From the NCBI GenBank assembly GCA_949128115.1, contig OX421961.1:83125277-83189276 (forward strand): a stretch of DNA of 64,000 nucleotides. Reading direction: 5' to 3'. Shown piece by piece: positions 35,880 to 47,418 of the stretch (the first letter of the stretch is position 1; each line of letters opens with the position of its first letter). Below the pieces are notes generated by a model that was not told where the DNA came from, ran no database searches, and saw nothing but the letters and a program-made list of their open reading frames with translations. The position numbers and the translations under genes were made by a program. The stretch comes from Anaspis maculata. Its lineage: Eukaryota > Arthropoda > Insecta > Coleoptera > Scraptiidae.

Positions 35880-36590
35880 AAAGACGAGACGACATAACGA
35901 AGCTGGAGCAACAGGTCCAGAAAACTGCCGCTAGTACAACGATGGTCAATTCAGTAGGTATATATCGTGTGAAGCTGCCGAACTTCGATGGAAGAGCCTA
36001 TCGACTACCAATAAGAGGCAATAAGAGCCAAAGCCAACGAATGGGGGATAACTAAGCTAAAGCACTTGCCATGGCACTCAGAGGTCTGGCTTTGGAGCTG
36101 CTCCAGACGATTCCGGAGAGCGAACAGAAGGAAGCTGACCAAGCTGACCAGGATCCTGGAGCACCGGTATGGGGACAATCACGTGCCGCAGATTCATCAA
36201 ACCCAGCTGAAGACCAGGACACAAAGAGGCGGAGACAGCCTTCGGAAATTCTAAGTCGACGTACTGAGACTGGTTCACCTAGCCTATCTAGCGTATCCAG
36301 CAATGTTTTAGCCAACATTGCGGGAGACACTTTCATAGGTGGACTGAAAGAGTTAAAAGACCCAGACCTGCGTCAGATGGTCATGATCAGCAATCCAGCC
36401 AACATCAGCAACACACTCATTCAAGCGATCGGCATTGAGGTAGCCAAAGATGCTCCGCGCACTCATCGTCTTAGGGAGGTAAACTTTGACGAATCCGAAG
36501 CATCACATACTCCCGAGAAATATGTCAAGGAAACGTTTGAGAAACTCCTCGACGCTGTATCTCGTAACAAACCTTTTTTTCAGTGTAGGT
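35880..36590 (+). pseudogene. Ty3/gypsy gag fossil
   Basis: Capsid-type pieces occur in the usual order: VKLPNFDG near 35968, then AKALAMALRGLALELLQTIP at about 36056. RILEHRYGDNHVPQIHQTQ follows in a shifted frame, then NVLANIAGDTFIGGLK and DLRQMVMISNPANI back in the first frame. The 177-codon open frame at 36071-36604 is thus misleading: its middle third is out of frame. Gag forms the retrotransposon particle. No protease or polymerase follows in the correct place, and LTRs were not recognised. It lies in the predicted intron of the minus-strand gene. Confidence 0.75.
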
Positions 36591-36662
36591 ACCTACCTAA
36601 ATGAACATTTCCTTTTACGCAGGAAAGCAGGTAGTGGAAAATTAATAATCAACTAACCAAAC

Positions 36663-36954
36663 CTGCAGACTTCAGTATGGACGTGGTCTTTGCTTGGCTT
36701 TTCCTAAGGGTGGTTCCGTTTCCGTTGGTGATGATCATGTCAGTGTCAAACTGGATGGTGCGCCTCCTTTGGTACAATCCATGACTTGCGTTGATGGAAG
36801 TGACAGCCGCACTACTTCCACCTTTGTTACTGCCACCGCACCAGTCACCAAAACACCACCAAGAGTTCGTTTCTTTGGAGTTACTGCCATTGTAATCCGA
36901 GCTGTCGGGAATTTTTGGCACGGAACTACCGCAATACTTACAAGTCGAACTCAT
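36663..36954 (-). CDS. Candidate first coding exon, unknown gene
   Basis: A minus-strand frame with a favourable start context (GCTAAAATGAG). It encodes about 97 residues: MSSTCKYCGSSVPKIPD, a Trp/Cys-rich stretch (NSWWCFGDWCGG), a Ser/Gly segment, then RRRTIQFDTDMIITNGNG. The CxxC pair may bind zinc, but only one such pair is clear. The frame opens further upstream to 37035, but the internal Met is preferred for its context. A possible donor (GCAG|GTTTGG at 36662) leaves phase 1, matching the acceptor at 32770. The donor is weak. No family recognised. Confidence 0.45.
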
Positions 36955-37035
36955 TTTAGCCGCACCACATCGCTGATGCACACTACCTACATCGCAACAG
37001 GTGAAAATATAATCGGTTTTGATTGAAGCAACCAA

Positions 37036-38019
37036 AGACTGACTCCGGCCTTATCACATCGATTTGATAAGATAAATGTGACGTTATCCGATTTTTTGCC
37101 GCAACTTCCCATCATATTAGAATAGACAATTTCGAAATAACCTCGTTGAGAAATCATTCATTGACAGGGGCGCATTCGAAATTTTTATTGTGAATTATAA
37201 ATTGGGGCTTTTTTGAGATTCCCATATCAACTTAACTAGGCGAAAATATGTAGATACGTTGGAATACTATAATAATTGTACAACGAGCAATAAGACATGA
37301 AACTAGTTTCATCCCAGGCAAAATGTTTGAACACGAGCCAAAGGTGAGTGGTGAGTGGTGAGTGCTGCAAATGATGCCTGTGGCAAACTTTGGGATGAAA
37401 TTCTTCTCATCCTCCTGATTCAAAAAAAATAACATACGTGCTCGCTTCATAACAAAGATACAGTGTGTCAAAGTTCACTTTTTTCGGTTTTTAAAAATTG
37501 TTAACTTGCAAATCATTCAAACGAATTAGCTTAAATTTAGCATAGGCTGGTTTATCGGAATTCTCTACCGACTTGCCAAATTTAAAAGAATCCGATCAGT
37601 GGTGTAAGAGTTATGGAGTGGTCATTAATTTGGAAGCATGCACGTTAGTCGAGGCAGTAGAGGTGGAGAACTATTGATAGTGATGGGGGAGTATCATCAT
37701 TCGTGTAAGATTCAGGATAAGCTGTGTGTATTAAGGGTATGATAAGCAGTATACAGACTGTTTCAGTTTTATCGATCAAACTTTGAGATAAGATACTCCC
37801 CGTCCTCCTGATTCAGAGGAAAAGTAGCATACATGCCTCTCACTCGCTTTCTAGGTAAGATACAGCCAAGCTATGAATTCTCTATCAATATTTTATTTGT
37901 TCCGTACAAGAAGTACATTGATACCTTTAAGGCGTAGAACGTGTCACAATACAATAAATTTATAAGATAAATAAAATATGACAAAATATAAACAAGATAA
38001 AACACAGTTAAAATATGTA
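37036..38019. other. Gene-free stretch upstream of candidate exon 1
   Basis: AT-rich with no supported coding sequence. It would contain the 5' untranslated region or promoter if 36663-36954 is a first coding exon. No TATA box or initiator stands out. A small duplication GGTGAGTGGTGAGTGG lies near 37344. Confidence 0.35.
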
Positions 38020-38020
38020 A

Positions 38021-38148
38021 GGTTGCGGACTCATAAAAGTTTACACCGACGGCGATCGAGTGGCCATGCTAATTCAGTTTTGACGTAATTTTGAATGGGC
38101 ATGGCCACACGATTGTCATCGGTGTAAACTTTTATGAGTCCGCAACCG
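38021..38148. mobile_element. 128-bp MITE, TA duplication
   Basis: Near-perfect inverted repeats GGTTGCGGACTCATAAAAGT...ACACCGA and complement, extending inward to GGCCATGC. TA precedes and follows. A truncated relative occurs at 63241-63286. Confidence 0.85.
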
Positions 38149-38229
38149 TACAAGGATGGAAATATACATAAAAGCAAATATTGGTGTCAAAACCATTACA
38201 GCAACAGGCAACGCTCAAATTCCCGATCT

Positions 38230-38455
38230 GTCAAAAACTCCTCTAAGCTACGACCCGTCGAAGCTATGGTTTTTCGAAGCTTAAGACCGCTCCCGCTTTC
38301 AAACTGTGATACTTCGAAGCTAGGCACTTTCCAAGCTAAAACACTGCCAAGCTACGGTACATCGGAGCTATGCATTTTCCAAGCTATGATCCTTCCAAGC
38401 AATGAGCTTTCGAAGCTATGGTCCTTCTAAGCTAATTTTTTCGAAGCTAAACACC
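38230..38455. repeat. Degenerate AAGCTA minisatellite
   Basis: About ten units of roughly 20-23 bp built on TCGAAGCTATGGT / TTCCAAGCTA phrases. Non-coding. Confidence 0.75.
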
Positions 38456-38923
38456 TCACCCAAAAATGTCACAATACAGGTTTCCTAAATTGAGCGTCTC
38501 TTTCTGGCCCGTGACGTGACGTTCGATTGCGCAGTAAATCGTCGCAGTCCTAATGTGCCAACATTGCCCCGATGCCATAAGCCGAACGTGTGTTTTGATG
38601 GTTTTATTATTGGTATTTATACAGTTTTCACAAGTAGTTAAGGGAAATAAATGTTGTGAGCCACTATGCAAGTCCACAAGTTATACAGCGAATGTGTCCC
38701 TAAGCATGGATCCATAAAATACGAGTGACTCTCGAAGAAGCAAAAAGAACCACAAGCCCTCCAGCGTTATAATAGTAGGGAGCTTCCTGCTTAGTTCATC
38801 AATTATCAATAATTCAAGGGTACACTTGGCCACATTTTTGCATCAAACATTTCAAATTTATAGTGATGGTCATAATACACCATAACAAATATCAAAAGTG
38901 GGACATTGGACACGCATTTACCT
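38456..38923. other. Gene-free stretch
   Basis: No coding or repeat structure recognised between the minisatellite and the next MITE. Confidence 0.4.
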
Positions 38924-39104
38924 GGGCCGCTATTCTTGAATCGTGTGAGAAAAGTCCCTGGAAGTGAAATACATTCCGCAGTACACTGATGTAGCGAATG
39001 TTGCCTAAAATTGTGGTTTTTAGGCAACTTTCGTTACAGAAGTGTAGTACGGATTATATAAAGCTTCCAGGGACTTTTCTTACACGATTCAAGAATAGCG
39101 GCCC
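38924..39104. mobile_element. 181-bp MITE
   Basis: Inverted repeats of about 41 bp (GGGCCGCTATTCTTGAATCG...AAAAGTCCCTGGAAG and complement), plus an inner pair (GTTGCCTAAAA/TTTTTAGGCAAC). Non-coding; duplication not clear. Confidence 0.85.
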
Positions 39105-39685
39105 TGTGCTTTCTGCGCACGTCCATATATCGTTGATATATCCATTACAAAAATAGTTGTATACGCGCATCAAATGCCTCTCTGGCAAATTCTTCTCTGC
39201 GGAATATTCATTTGCAATAGTCATTTAGAAGTTCGTTATATTTTTTAGCAACTTTCCCAGCATGGTTGGCTTAAAAATTCAAAAAATAAAACGCACTTTT
39301 AACACGGCGGAGCAATGTAAATACAAATGGCGCGATCACTCATGGCACTCTGTGCGCAGAACGTGCCGAAGACAGTTGCGCGGAATCGTGGATTCTCCAT
39401 CTTTCTTTTGAGGAAACCTGTATTGTGTGGGATCTGCCTCGTAACATGGAAAATCATGTCCATACAATACGCTCTATACTAATGAGTAATGATGGACGTT
39501 CTTTGAATTGCTATTTTGTAATACATATAGACACTAAGGGCTCGATACCAAGTTGCAGGCGCGAAGTTTGGGACGGCGTAACTCGCCAAATACAGCGGTC
39601 TGAGTGGTTGGTATCCGCTGTTGCTATGGTAACCGCACTTACGGCGGGCTCAGCCCCAACTTGATATCGTGCCGTCAGACACTAA
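39105..39685. other. Gene-free stretch
   Basis: Short frame at 39425-39664 without recognised domains; nothing else seen. Confidence 0.35.
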
Positions 39686-40587
39686 ATATAGTCCTGTCCC
39701 TAGCAGTACTTCTGTAGGAAAAACGATGTAATCAAATTTTTTTTTTTGGAATCGTTAGAGGATCATCCCAGGACAAATAATCACTCGGGTTCTTCCGCGA
39801 TTTCTGGTACATTTTCCAGCAATATCGCATCAAAGTTGGCGGCTGGTCAATTCTTCAGTTCGCTGATATTTTTTGGAGTTTTTGCGATTTTTTTCAAATA
39901 AAAGTACTAATTTACCCAAAAAACAATTCCGGATCGAATGGTGCTGTCAGATTTTGAGTACTTACGTTATACCGGGTGTAAAAAAAATAAAACGAGTTTT
40001 ATATTTTTTTTCCAACTTTTTAGTTTCTTGGCCGATTTTCACAAACTTTATGTCAAAAGCTCGCTGACTGAATCGTCTACTCAAATCGATTGTCAATATA
40101 GCCAAATTATCAAAAATCAAGATGGCGGCGGCGAACCCGAATAAAAATGTGTCGTATTTCGAGAATTTTTTTTTTATTTTTAAACTTCGTAAAGAACGAC
40201 ACTGAGGTCCACTTGTGATTTTTCCCAAATTCACAATAAGTCAGCAGTTTAAAAACCTCCCGCGAATCCTTATTTCTTGAGCAATTTCTACACACTTGGT
40301 AGTGATCGTAAGCTGTGTGCATAGGCTACAAATACCGTGTTGGTGCATGGCCAAAGTTTCGAAATTTCAGATGATAGATGATGTAAATGGTGGAGGTGCG
40401 CATGTCAAATATCGAATATTCTACTTTTTGTTCTCACATGTTCTGAACGAAATTTCTATAAATGGTTGGCTTAATGGTCAGCTGGATAAACACGCAACAA
40501 GAGTCAAATGTTGAAAGAGTCGAAATGTGTAATTTTCAAATAGACGACTTTACTTCTTTGGAGAAAAGAAAACTGTTCTATCCGTTG

Positions 40588-41361
40588 CACATAGGGGTAT
40601 TCAAGCCAAATAGCTGGACAAAAGTCAATTTTGAAAAGTTGCCCTAGCTAAGCGAATTTCCCCGTTCAATAAAGTTGAATAGTGGATGGTACATGTAATG
40701 TGGTTTTGAACTTGATCACATAACCCGTCTTGTCGTATTTCTGATCAGAAGTTGTCACTTGTTGAGAGAGAATGCGTCGCTGTAGAAAACTATCAAACAG
40801 ACCTCAACTTTAGAAAAAGATTTTACGTTCCATAGACAAAGTAGAAGGTTTTTGATGATGGATCTATCAGTACCAGGTATGTACTTCAGTTTAACGCAAT
40901 GGATAATATTTTCATGTATTTACTGTAAGCAGTTTCGCCACTTTCTTGTGTCAAGAATTTTGGGAAAATTTTTCGCGAATTCCAGTTTTTCAAAATTGAT
41001 TTAGTTACAAGTTCTGCTGAGTTCTGTGAAATGTTTCATACCATTGGAAAGAACAGACATTTCTGTGCTAGATCATAACAAAAAATCTTGCCCCTATCTG
41101 CCCTTCTTGATTTTATTGATTTTTTCTTCTAGAATCAGAAAATACAAAAGTTAATGAAAATTTCAACTTTGCCACTGAATATATTCAACCTGCAAGTACT
41201 GAAAGTGGTATCAAACTGGTATCGAACAGTGCGATATCTTTGTCAAGCTTTTTAAATGCGAAAAAAAAGACCAAAAAAAAGTGACTTGGCGAAGATTCGA
41301 ACCTCGGACGTTTGGATCCAAATACTTTTGTCCAGACCATTCGACCATTTACCCCGATGTG
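40588..41361. mobile_element. 774-bp insertion with TIRs and 5-bp duplication
   Basis: This segment is present in the left arm of palindrome I and absent from the mirror position in the right arm, where CCGTTGGTCCAGG is continuous. It is flanked by CGTTG (40583-40587, 41362-41366). Its ends CACATAGGGGTA and complement of CACATCGGGGTA match at 11 of 12, and a second block CTGGACAAAAGT is inverted at the same depth from both ends. The interior has no transposase. A 5-bp duplication with CAC termini is compatible with Transib-type elements, weakly. Confidence 0.8.
41284..41358 (-). repeat. tRNA-like sequence within the 774-bp insertion
   Basis: On the minus strand: TGGTCGAATGGTCTGG (A-box-like, Leu/Ser type), then GGATCCAAACG, then GAGGTTCGAATCTTCG (B-box match). 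Acceptor-stem pairing is absent. It overlaps the right inverted repeat of the insertion. Confidence 0.5.
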
Positions 41362-43850
41362 CGTTGGTCCAGGAATTTTAGCTGTTGAAATCGCAAATAG
41401 CGAACAAAAATGAAAGCCAGCCGGATTTTTGTATATAAGCTCAGTTAAGCATGTAGTTCAACATAGTCAAAGTTCTCAAGAATCCGGTGTGAGCTTCGGC
41501 CGTTGTGGCCTCGAGAAAAACTTGAGGATCAGTTTTTCGCGTATATCTCGTGAACAATGGCACTTGGGAAGAACGTGCTTGGGAAGAAATGGTTGAAAAT
41601 TTTATTGTCTATAAGAAAAGTCCTTACATGTTTCATCGTCAGTCCACTCTTTCTTCGTCAAAACACAAGAAAATTAAAATAATCCAGATGCTCGATGCTG
41701 AAGACTGTATGGACCTTGAGTTTTATGATGGCGGGGTGCCACTTGGTAGAGGTGTTGTTCGATCTATTCTGTTTTGACTGTAACTATTTGCCATCAAAAC
41801 CAACTATGCCGGCGGCATATACAGGGTGAAATAAAAATAAGAAGTTGAAAAATATGTACCTCAAGAACCAAAACAGGTGAAGACATATAAACCGCCAAAA
41901 ATATTTCTAATTTCATGGTCATGAAGTCGTCGTAAACTTGGATCAAATATGTTGAGCCGTTTCTGACATATCTTCAGATGACTGAAGTCGTTACGAAAAA
42001 AAACTAGTTTTCCGTCTATCAGTAACTCTTCAGATATTGAATCGAGACTTGGTGTTTTAAATCGAAACAATGATAAATCACATTTAAAATTAAATAATAG
42101 AGAAAAACACTTTCCAGGCCAACTACTTCAAGAAAAAACACAGTCAACTTTTTTTCTGATGAGTAGACGAAAAAATTATTTTTTTCGGTAACAACTTCAG
42201 TGCTTTGAAGATATTTCAAGAACGGCTCAAGATATCTCATTCAAGTTTACGACGACTTCATGACCATGAAATCAGAATTATTTATGGCGATTTAGTTACA
42301 TGTCTTCACCTATTCTGGTTCTTGAGGAACAAATGTTCAACTATTTATTTTTATTCCACCCTGTATATGCCGCCGGCATAGTTCGTATTGATGGCTTTAA
42401 GTTTCAATTAAGAAATAGTGGACCAACCAACACCTCTACGAGGTGGCACTTCGCCATCATAAAACTCAAGGTCCATACATTCTTCAGCATCGAGCATCTG
42501 GATTATTTTAATTTTCTTGTGTTTTGACAAAGAAAGAGTGGACTGACGATGAAACGTGTAAGGACCTTTCTTATAGACAATCAAATTTTCAACAATTTCT
42601 TCCCAAGTGCCATTGTTCACGAGATATACGCGAAAAACTGATCCTCAAGTTCTTCTCGAGGCCACAACGGCCGAAGCTCACACCGGATTCTTGAGAACTT
42701 TGACTATGTTGAACTACATGCTTAACTGAGCATATATACAAAAATCCGGCTGGCTTTCATTTTTGTTCGCTACTTGCAATTTCAACAGCAAAAATTCCTG
42801 GACCAACGGATAGAACCGTTTTATTTTCTCCAAAGAAGTAAAGTCGTCTATTTGAAAATTTCACATTTCGACTCTTTCAACATTTGACTCTCGTTGCGTG
42901 TTTATCCAGCTGACCATTAAGCCAACCATTTATAGAAATTTTGTTCAGAACATGTGAGAACAAAAAGTAGAATATTCGATATTTGACATGCGCACCTCCA
43001 ACATTTACATCATCTATCATCTAAAATTTCAAAACTTTGGCCATGCACTAACACGGTATTTGTAGCCTATGCACACAGCTTACGATCACTACCAAGTGTG
43101 TAGAAATTGCTTCAGAAATAAGGATTCGCGGGAGGTTTTCAAACTGCTGTTTTATTGTGAATTTGGAAAAAATCACAATTGGACCTTGTTTTAATTCACT
43201 ATATTTTCACAGTGTAATGTGCGAATCAAGCAAATCTAGTCCCAAATTGCAGAAGAAAGCTGAATCTTCCAGAATCCACCATCAGTGTCGTTCTTTACGA
43301 AGTTTAGGAATCAAAAAAAAATTCTCGAAATACGACACATTTTTATTTGGGTTCGCCGCCGCCATCTTGGTTTGTGATAATTTGGCTATATTGACAATTG
43401 ATTTGAGTAGACAATTTAGTCAGCGAGCTTTTGACATAAAGTTTGTGAAAATCGGCCAAGAAACTAAAAAGTTGGAAAAAAAATATAAAACTCGTTTTAC
43501 TTTTTTTTCACCCGGTATAACGTAAGTACTCAAAATCTGACAGCACCATTCGATCCGGAATTGTTTTTTGAGTAGACTGGTACTTTTATTTGAAAAAAAT
43601 CGCAAAAACTCCAAGAAATATCAGCGAACTGAAGAATTGACCAGCCGCCAACTTTGATGCGATATTGCTGGAAAATGTACCAGAAATCGCGAAAGCACCC
43701 GAGTAATTATTTGTCCTGGGATGATCCTCTAACGATTCCAAAAAAAAAAAATTGATTACATCGTTTTTCCTACAGAAGTCCAGGGCCTGGATTAATAGGG
43801 AAACCTTGGATTTTCCCTAAAATGTCTGATGTAAGTAAGTATACAATCCA

Positions 43851-45959
43851 ATTTTTAGCGCATTTTCCATCTTGATGAAAATCGCTATTGCAACCGCTTT
43901 GTCCGTCCGTCCGTCCGTCCGTCCGTTCGTCCGTCCGTCCGTCCGTCCGTCCGTCCGTCCGTCCGTCCGTCCGTCCGTCCGTCCGTCCGTTCGTCGAACT
44001 CCTCCCAAACTAGACGACCTAGCTTTCTAATTTTTTCGCTGTTACATAGCTGCCACTCCCAAAGGAGGGCTAGGCTATATTGGATGTCCATATTGCGCCG
44101 CCAACATAGAGAAAACCGCCCCCGATAAACTTGAAATAACATAATATTGCACTTTCTACCAGACCTGATGCTCTAGTGTTCTCATTTTTTGAATAATACA
44201 TAGTTGCCACTTATAAACGTAAGCCAACAAACATTCCGTCTTCAATATGCGCCGCCAACATGAAAAAACTGCTAAAAACCGCCCCCAAGCACTTTAAAAT
44301 GAAAAACATGAACCCGAAGACATAGCGATCTGATTCTTTCGGTATATAAATAGCTGACTAAAAATGGGAAAGGATAGGCTACTTTTGGTTAGTCGCCGCC
44401 CCCAGATTCCGCCCCCAAACGATAAAAAGTGCAACTTTCACAAATGTTACTGATTGAGATGTTCCCTTCAACATTTAAGAACTGCCAACTCAAATTGTGC
44501 AACATTTGCTCAGCCGAACGCTGCCGCTCCCACACGCCGCCCCCAAAGTAAAAGATAAATGAAAAACATGAACCTGAAGACATAACGATCTAATTCTTTC
44601 ACTATATTAATAGCTGACTGAAATTGGAAAAAGATAGGCCACTTTTAATTAGCCGCCGCCTCCAGCTGCCGCCTCCAGCTGCCGCCTCCAAGTAAAAAAT
44701 GCAACTTTCACAATTTTCACTGATTGTCATATTTCCCTTACATTTAGTAACTTCCAACTCAAACTGTGCAACAGTTACTTTGCCGAATGCTGCCGCCCCC
44801 ATACGCTGCCATCAAAGTGAGAGATGGATGAAAAACATAAACCCGAAGACATAGCGATCTGATTCTATCGGTATATAAATAGCTGACTAAAAATGGGAAA
44901 GGATAGGCTACTTTTGGTTAGTCGCCGCCCCCAGATTCCGCCCCCAAACGATAAAAAGTGCAACTTTCACAAATGTTACTGATTAAGATGTTCCCTTCAA
45001 CATTTAGGAACTGCCAACTCAAATTGTGCAACATTTGCTCAGCCGAACGCTGCCGCTCCCACACGCCGCCCCCAAAGTAAGAGATTAATGAAAAACATGA
45101 ACCTGAAGACATAGCGATCTAATTCTTTCACTATATTGATGGCTGACTGAAATTGGAAAAAGATAGGCCACTTTAATTAGCCGCCGCCTCCAGCTGCCGC
45201 CTCCAGCTGCCGCCTCCAAGCAAAAAATGCAACTTTCACAATTTCCACTAATTGTCATATTTCCCTTACATTTAGTAACTTCCAACTCAAACTGTGCAAC
45301 AGTTACTTTGCCGAATGCTGCCGCCCCCATACGCTGCCATCAAAGTGAGAGATGAATGAAAAACATAAACTCGAAGACATAACGATCTAATTCTTTCGCT
45401 ATATAGATAGCTTACTAAAAATGGGAAAGAATAGGCTACTTTTGATATGACGCCGCCTCCAACTTCCACCCCCAAAAGAAAAAAAGTGCAACTTCCAATA
45501 ATTTCCACTGATTTACATTTTAATGTTACCTCAAACATTCAGAAACTCCCAACTCAAACTGTGGAAAAATTTCTTTGCCAAACTCTGCCGCTCCCACACG
45601 CCGCCCCCAAAGTAAGAGATAAATGTAAAACATAACCTTGAAGACATGGCGATCTAATTGTTCCGCTATATAGATAGCTGACTAAAAATGGGAAGAGATA
45701 GGCCACTTTTGATTAGTCGCCGCTCCCAGCTCCCGCCCTCAAACAAAAAAATATTGATGAGTGAAAGAATTTTCATTCAAATCTATTTAGTTGGCAAGTA
45801 CCCCATTCTGATAACAAAATATCACAATGAGTTTCAAATGAAGAAAGTGGGCAAGGAATGGTGTTTCTCCTTCAACCAAATTTCTTTACGTTCACAATAT
45901 GCCTCTTTGAGAAAATGCGCTACTGAGACTCACGCACGTGAAGGCATACTCACTTGTTT
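43851..45959 (-). repeat. Tandem-array mobile element, copy 2 (complete)
   Basis: Inverted relative to copy 1 with the same end points (ATTTTTAGCGC at the low end, CACTTGTTT at the high end). It contains a GTCC tract, two GCGCCGCC-containing tail blocks and about six ~262-bp units. Two successive unit pairs (about 44389-44917 and 44918-45446) are nearly identical, so the array has a ~529-bp higher-order period. Confidence 0.85.
43903..43992 (-). repeat. (GTCC)n microsatellite
   Basis: About 90 bases of GTCC with two GTTC interruptions; more than twice the tract length of copy 1 and far longer than in copy 3. Confidence 0.95.
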
Positions 45960-47036
45960 TAATTTGTTGTATAATCTTGCTAGATTTAACTCGTGGTATG
46001 ATTATTAATTGATGATAACCATACCACTTCTTATATTATTACTACTTACTATATGACTTCTAATCCGCGAGGTGAAATATAATAATTCAGCGTTCTTTTA
46101 TGCACACGCAAATCCGAGACGGGTTTAGAATATGAGGTCTATAGAGACCATAATTCTTTACCGCAGCGCTCCAGCATAAAGGACGTATTTCAGCAATTTT
46201 TTGCTTGAAACACATCTTGAATGATTTCCAAAGGAAGGGATGGATCGCGGTAAAATCCACAAAAATCCCATTCTGATATCGGAATTACGTAGCAAAGTAA
46301 GAAAAAACGGAGAGAATTGCTTGGTGGCAACGACGGTGGTAGTCGCCCCGAAATCAAAGGACGCCCTTAACAACAAAAAGCTTCAGCGATCTTATTCTCG
46401 CTGATTCACTTTCTCCACTCCCTGGAGCTAATAAAGCGGCAAACTAAACTCATTTTCGCCCGTTAAAACAATTAATGCACCGTTACCGTTCCGCCGTTTA
46501 TATTTTTTTAATGCTGCCGGTAATGGAAGCAAAACGGAAGTTAAGCTTTAGTGTCCAACTTTTCGGTCCGAAGTGGAGCTTTATGAGGCGGGTCGGGTAG
46601 AATAGACCCATAAAAACGGGCTTGAAAACTGTCGGGGCATCGGGCCTCGATCCTCAACTTCAAGTAAATGCCTGATGCATGGAATTTCGGGGTTTCCGCA
46701 CCAGGATATCATAGATGTGCTGTCAAATTCAATGCAAAATTCCCATAATACCTAGCGCAATCTTTTTGGTAATCAAACTTGCATCAGTCTGCGCAGCCCT
46801 ACTCACGATTCAAGTGGATTTTCCCGCCTCAAGATGGCTGCCAAAGGCGGATTAGTAGAATAACAAGTAAACAATACTCGGATCTGCTCCTGATATTATG
46901 CAACCACTAATAAATATCGACCACATAATTTGACAGATGCAGCACCAGTGCCGTGCGTCCCTTCGCAACTGTCACCGTGCCCAGACTAAAATTTTGTGCT
47001 TATTCGATGATGTATTTATGTAAGTACGGTAGTCCT
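45960..47036. other. Gene-free stretch
   Basis: No recognised gene. A frame at 46953-47201 (82 codons) overlaps the next foldback and is not supported. Confidence 0.4.
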
Positions 47037-47418
47037 AACTACACGCTTAGTGGTGACGTCAAAAGTTATGCTAGGTCAGCGTTTTGTATGAAAACAATCT
47101 CTGCTAGGTTGGCAGCACTTACTGTCACTCCTGATTCCCCTCCTCTATCCCTTTTCACACCCCCCACTGCAGCTGTCAAACAAAATGTGAAATGTATTTA
47201 ACCAGCATTCCCACCCTCGAAGGCCCTTTTGGTTACGAAACACCCTACAGAAAGGTCGTTGTACTTACCTCTAAACGGTTGACAAACATGAATAAATCAC
47301 AATACGCGAATATTCCATCAGCTGTCACTTTGGCAAGAAGTGTTGCCAACCTACGTATCCGTTGTTTTTATACAAAACCTTGACCTAGGCCACGTTTTGA
47401 CGTCACACTAATTGAGCG
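47037..47418. repeat. Foldback repeat
   Basis: ACGCTTAGTGGTGACGTCAAAA...GTTTTGTATGAAAACAA...GTTGGCAGCACTT on the left is inverted on the right (AAGTGTTGCCAACC...GTTTTTATACAAAAC...GACGTCACACTAATT). Non-coding; no duplication fixed. Confidence 0.7.

Larger units (their letters stand above)
39689..43794. mobile_element. Palindromic element I, duplication ATA
   Basis: Ends TAGTCCTGTCCC and GGGCCTGGATTA are imperfectly inverted and flanked by ATA (39686-39688, 43795-43797). From ACTTCTGTAGGAAAAACGAT the arms pair closely to a centre near 42070. Blocks include AAGATGGCGGCGGCGAACCC with its mirror, TTCTCAAGAATCCGGTGTGAG with its mirror, and an inner pair with TATACAGGGTG/CACCCTGTATA ends (about 41815-42372). 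The left arm is longer by a 774-bp insertion. The near-identical frames at 41550-41777 and 42408-42620 are mirror copies (NGTWEE...MLDAE) and may be remnants of an old gene of the element; unidentified. Confidence 0.8.

Noticed and set aside
36071..36604. 177-codon frame as an intact gene
   Set aside because: Only its ends are in the gag frame; the middle is frameshifted, so it is a fossil.
41284..41358. Functional tRNA gene
   Set aside because: A and B boxes are present but acceptor-stem pairing is absent and the sequence overlaps a transposon end.
44389..45538. Repeated Gly/Ser-rich frames in the array elements
   Set aside because: They arise from G-rich tandem units and change frame between copies.
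22..45959. Array copies 1 and 2 as terminal inverted repeats of one 46-kb element
   Set aside because: A third copy with the same ends occurs at 63291, both first copies are complete, and flanking bases do not match; independent insertions are simpler.
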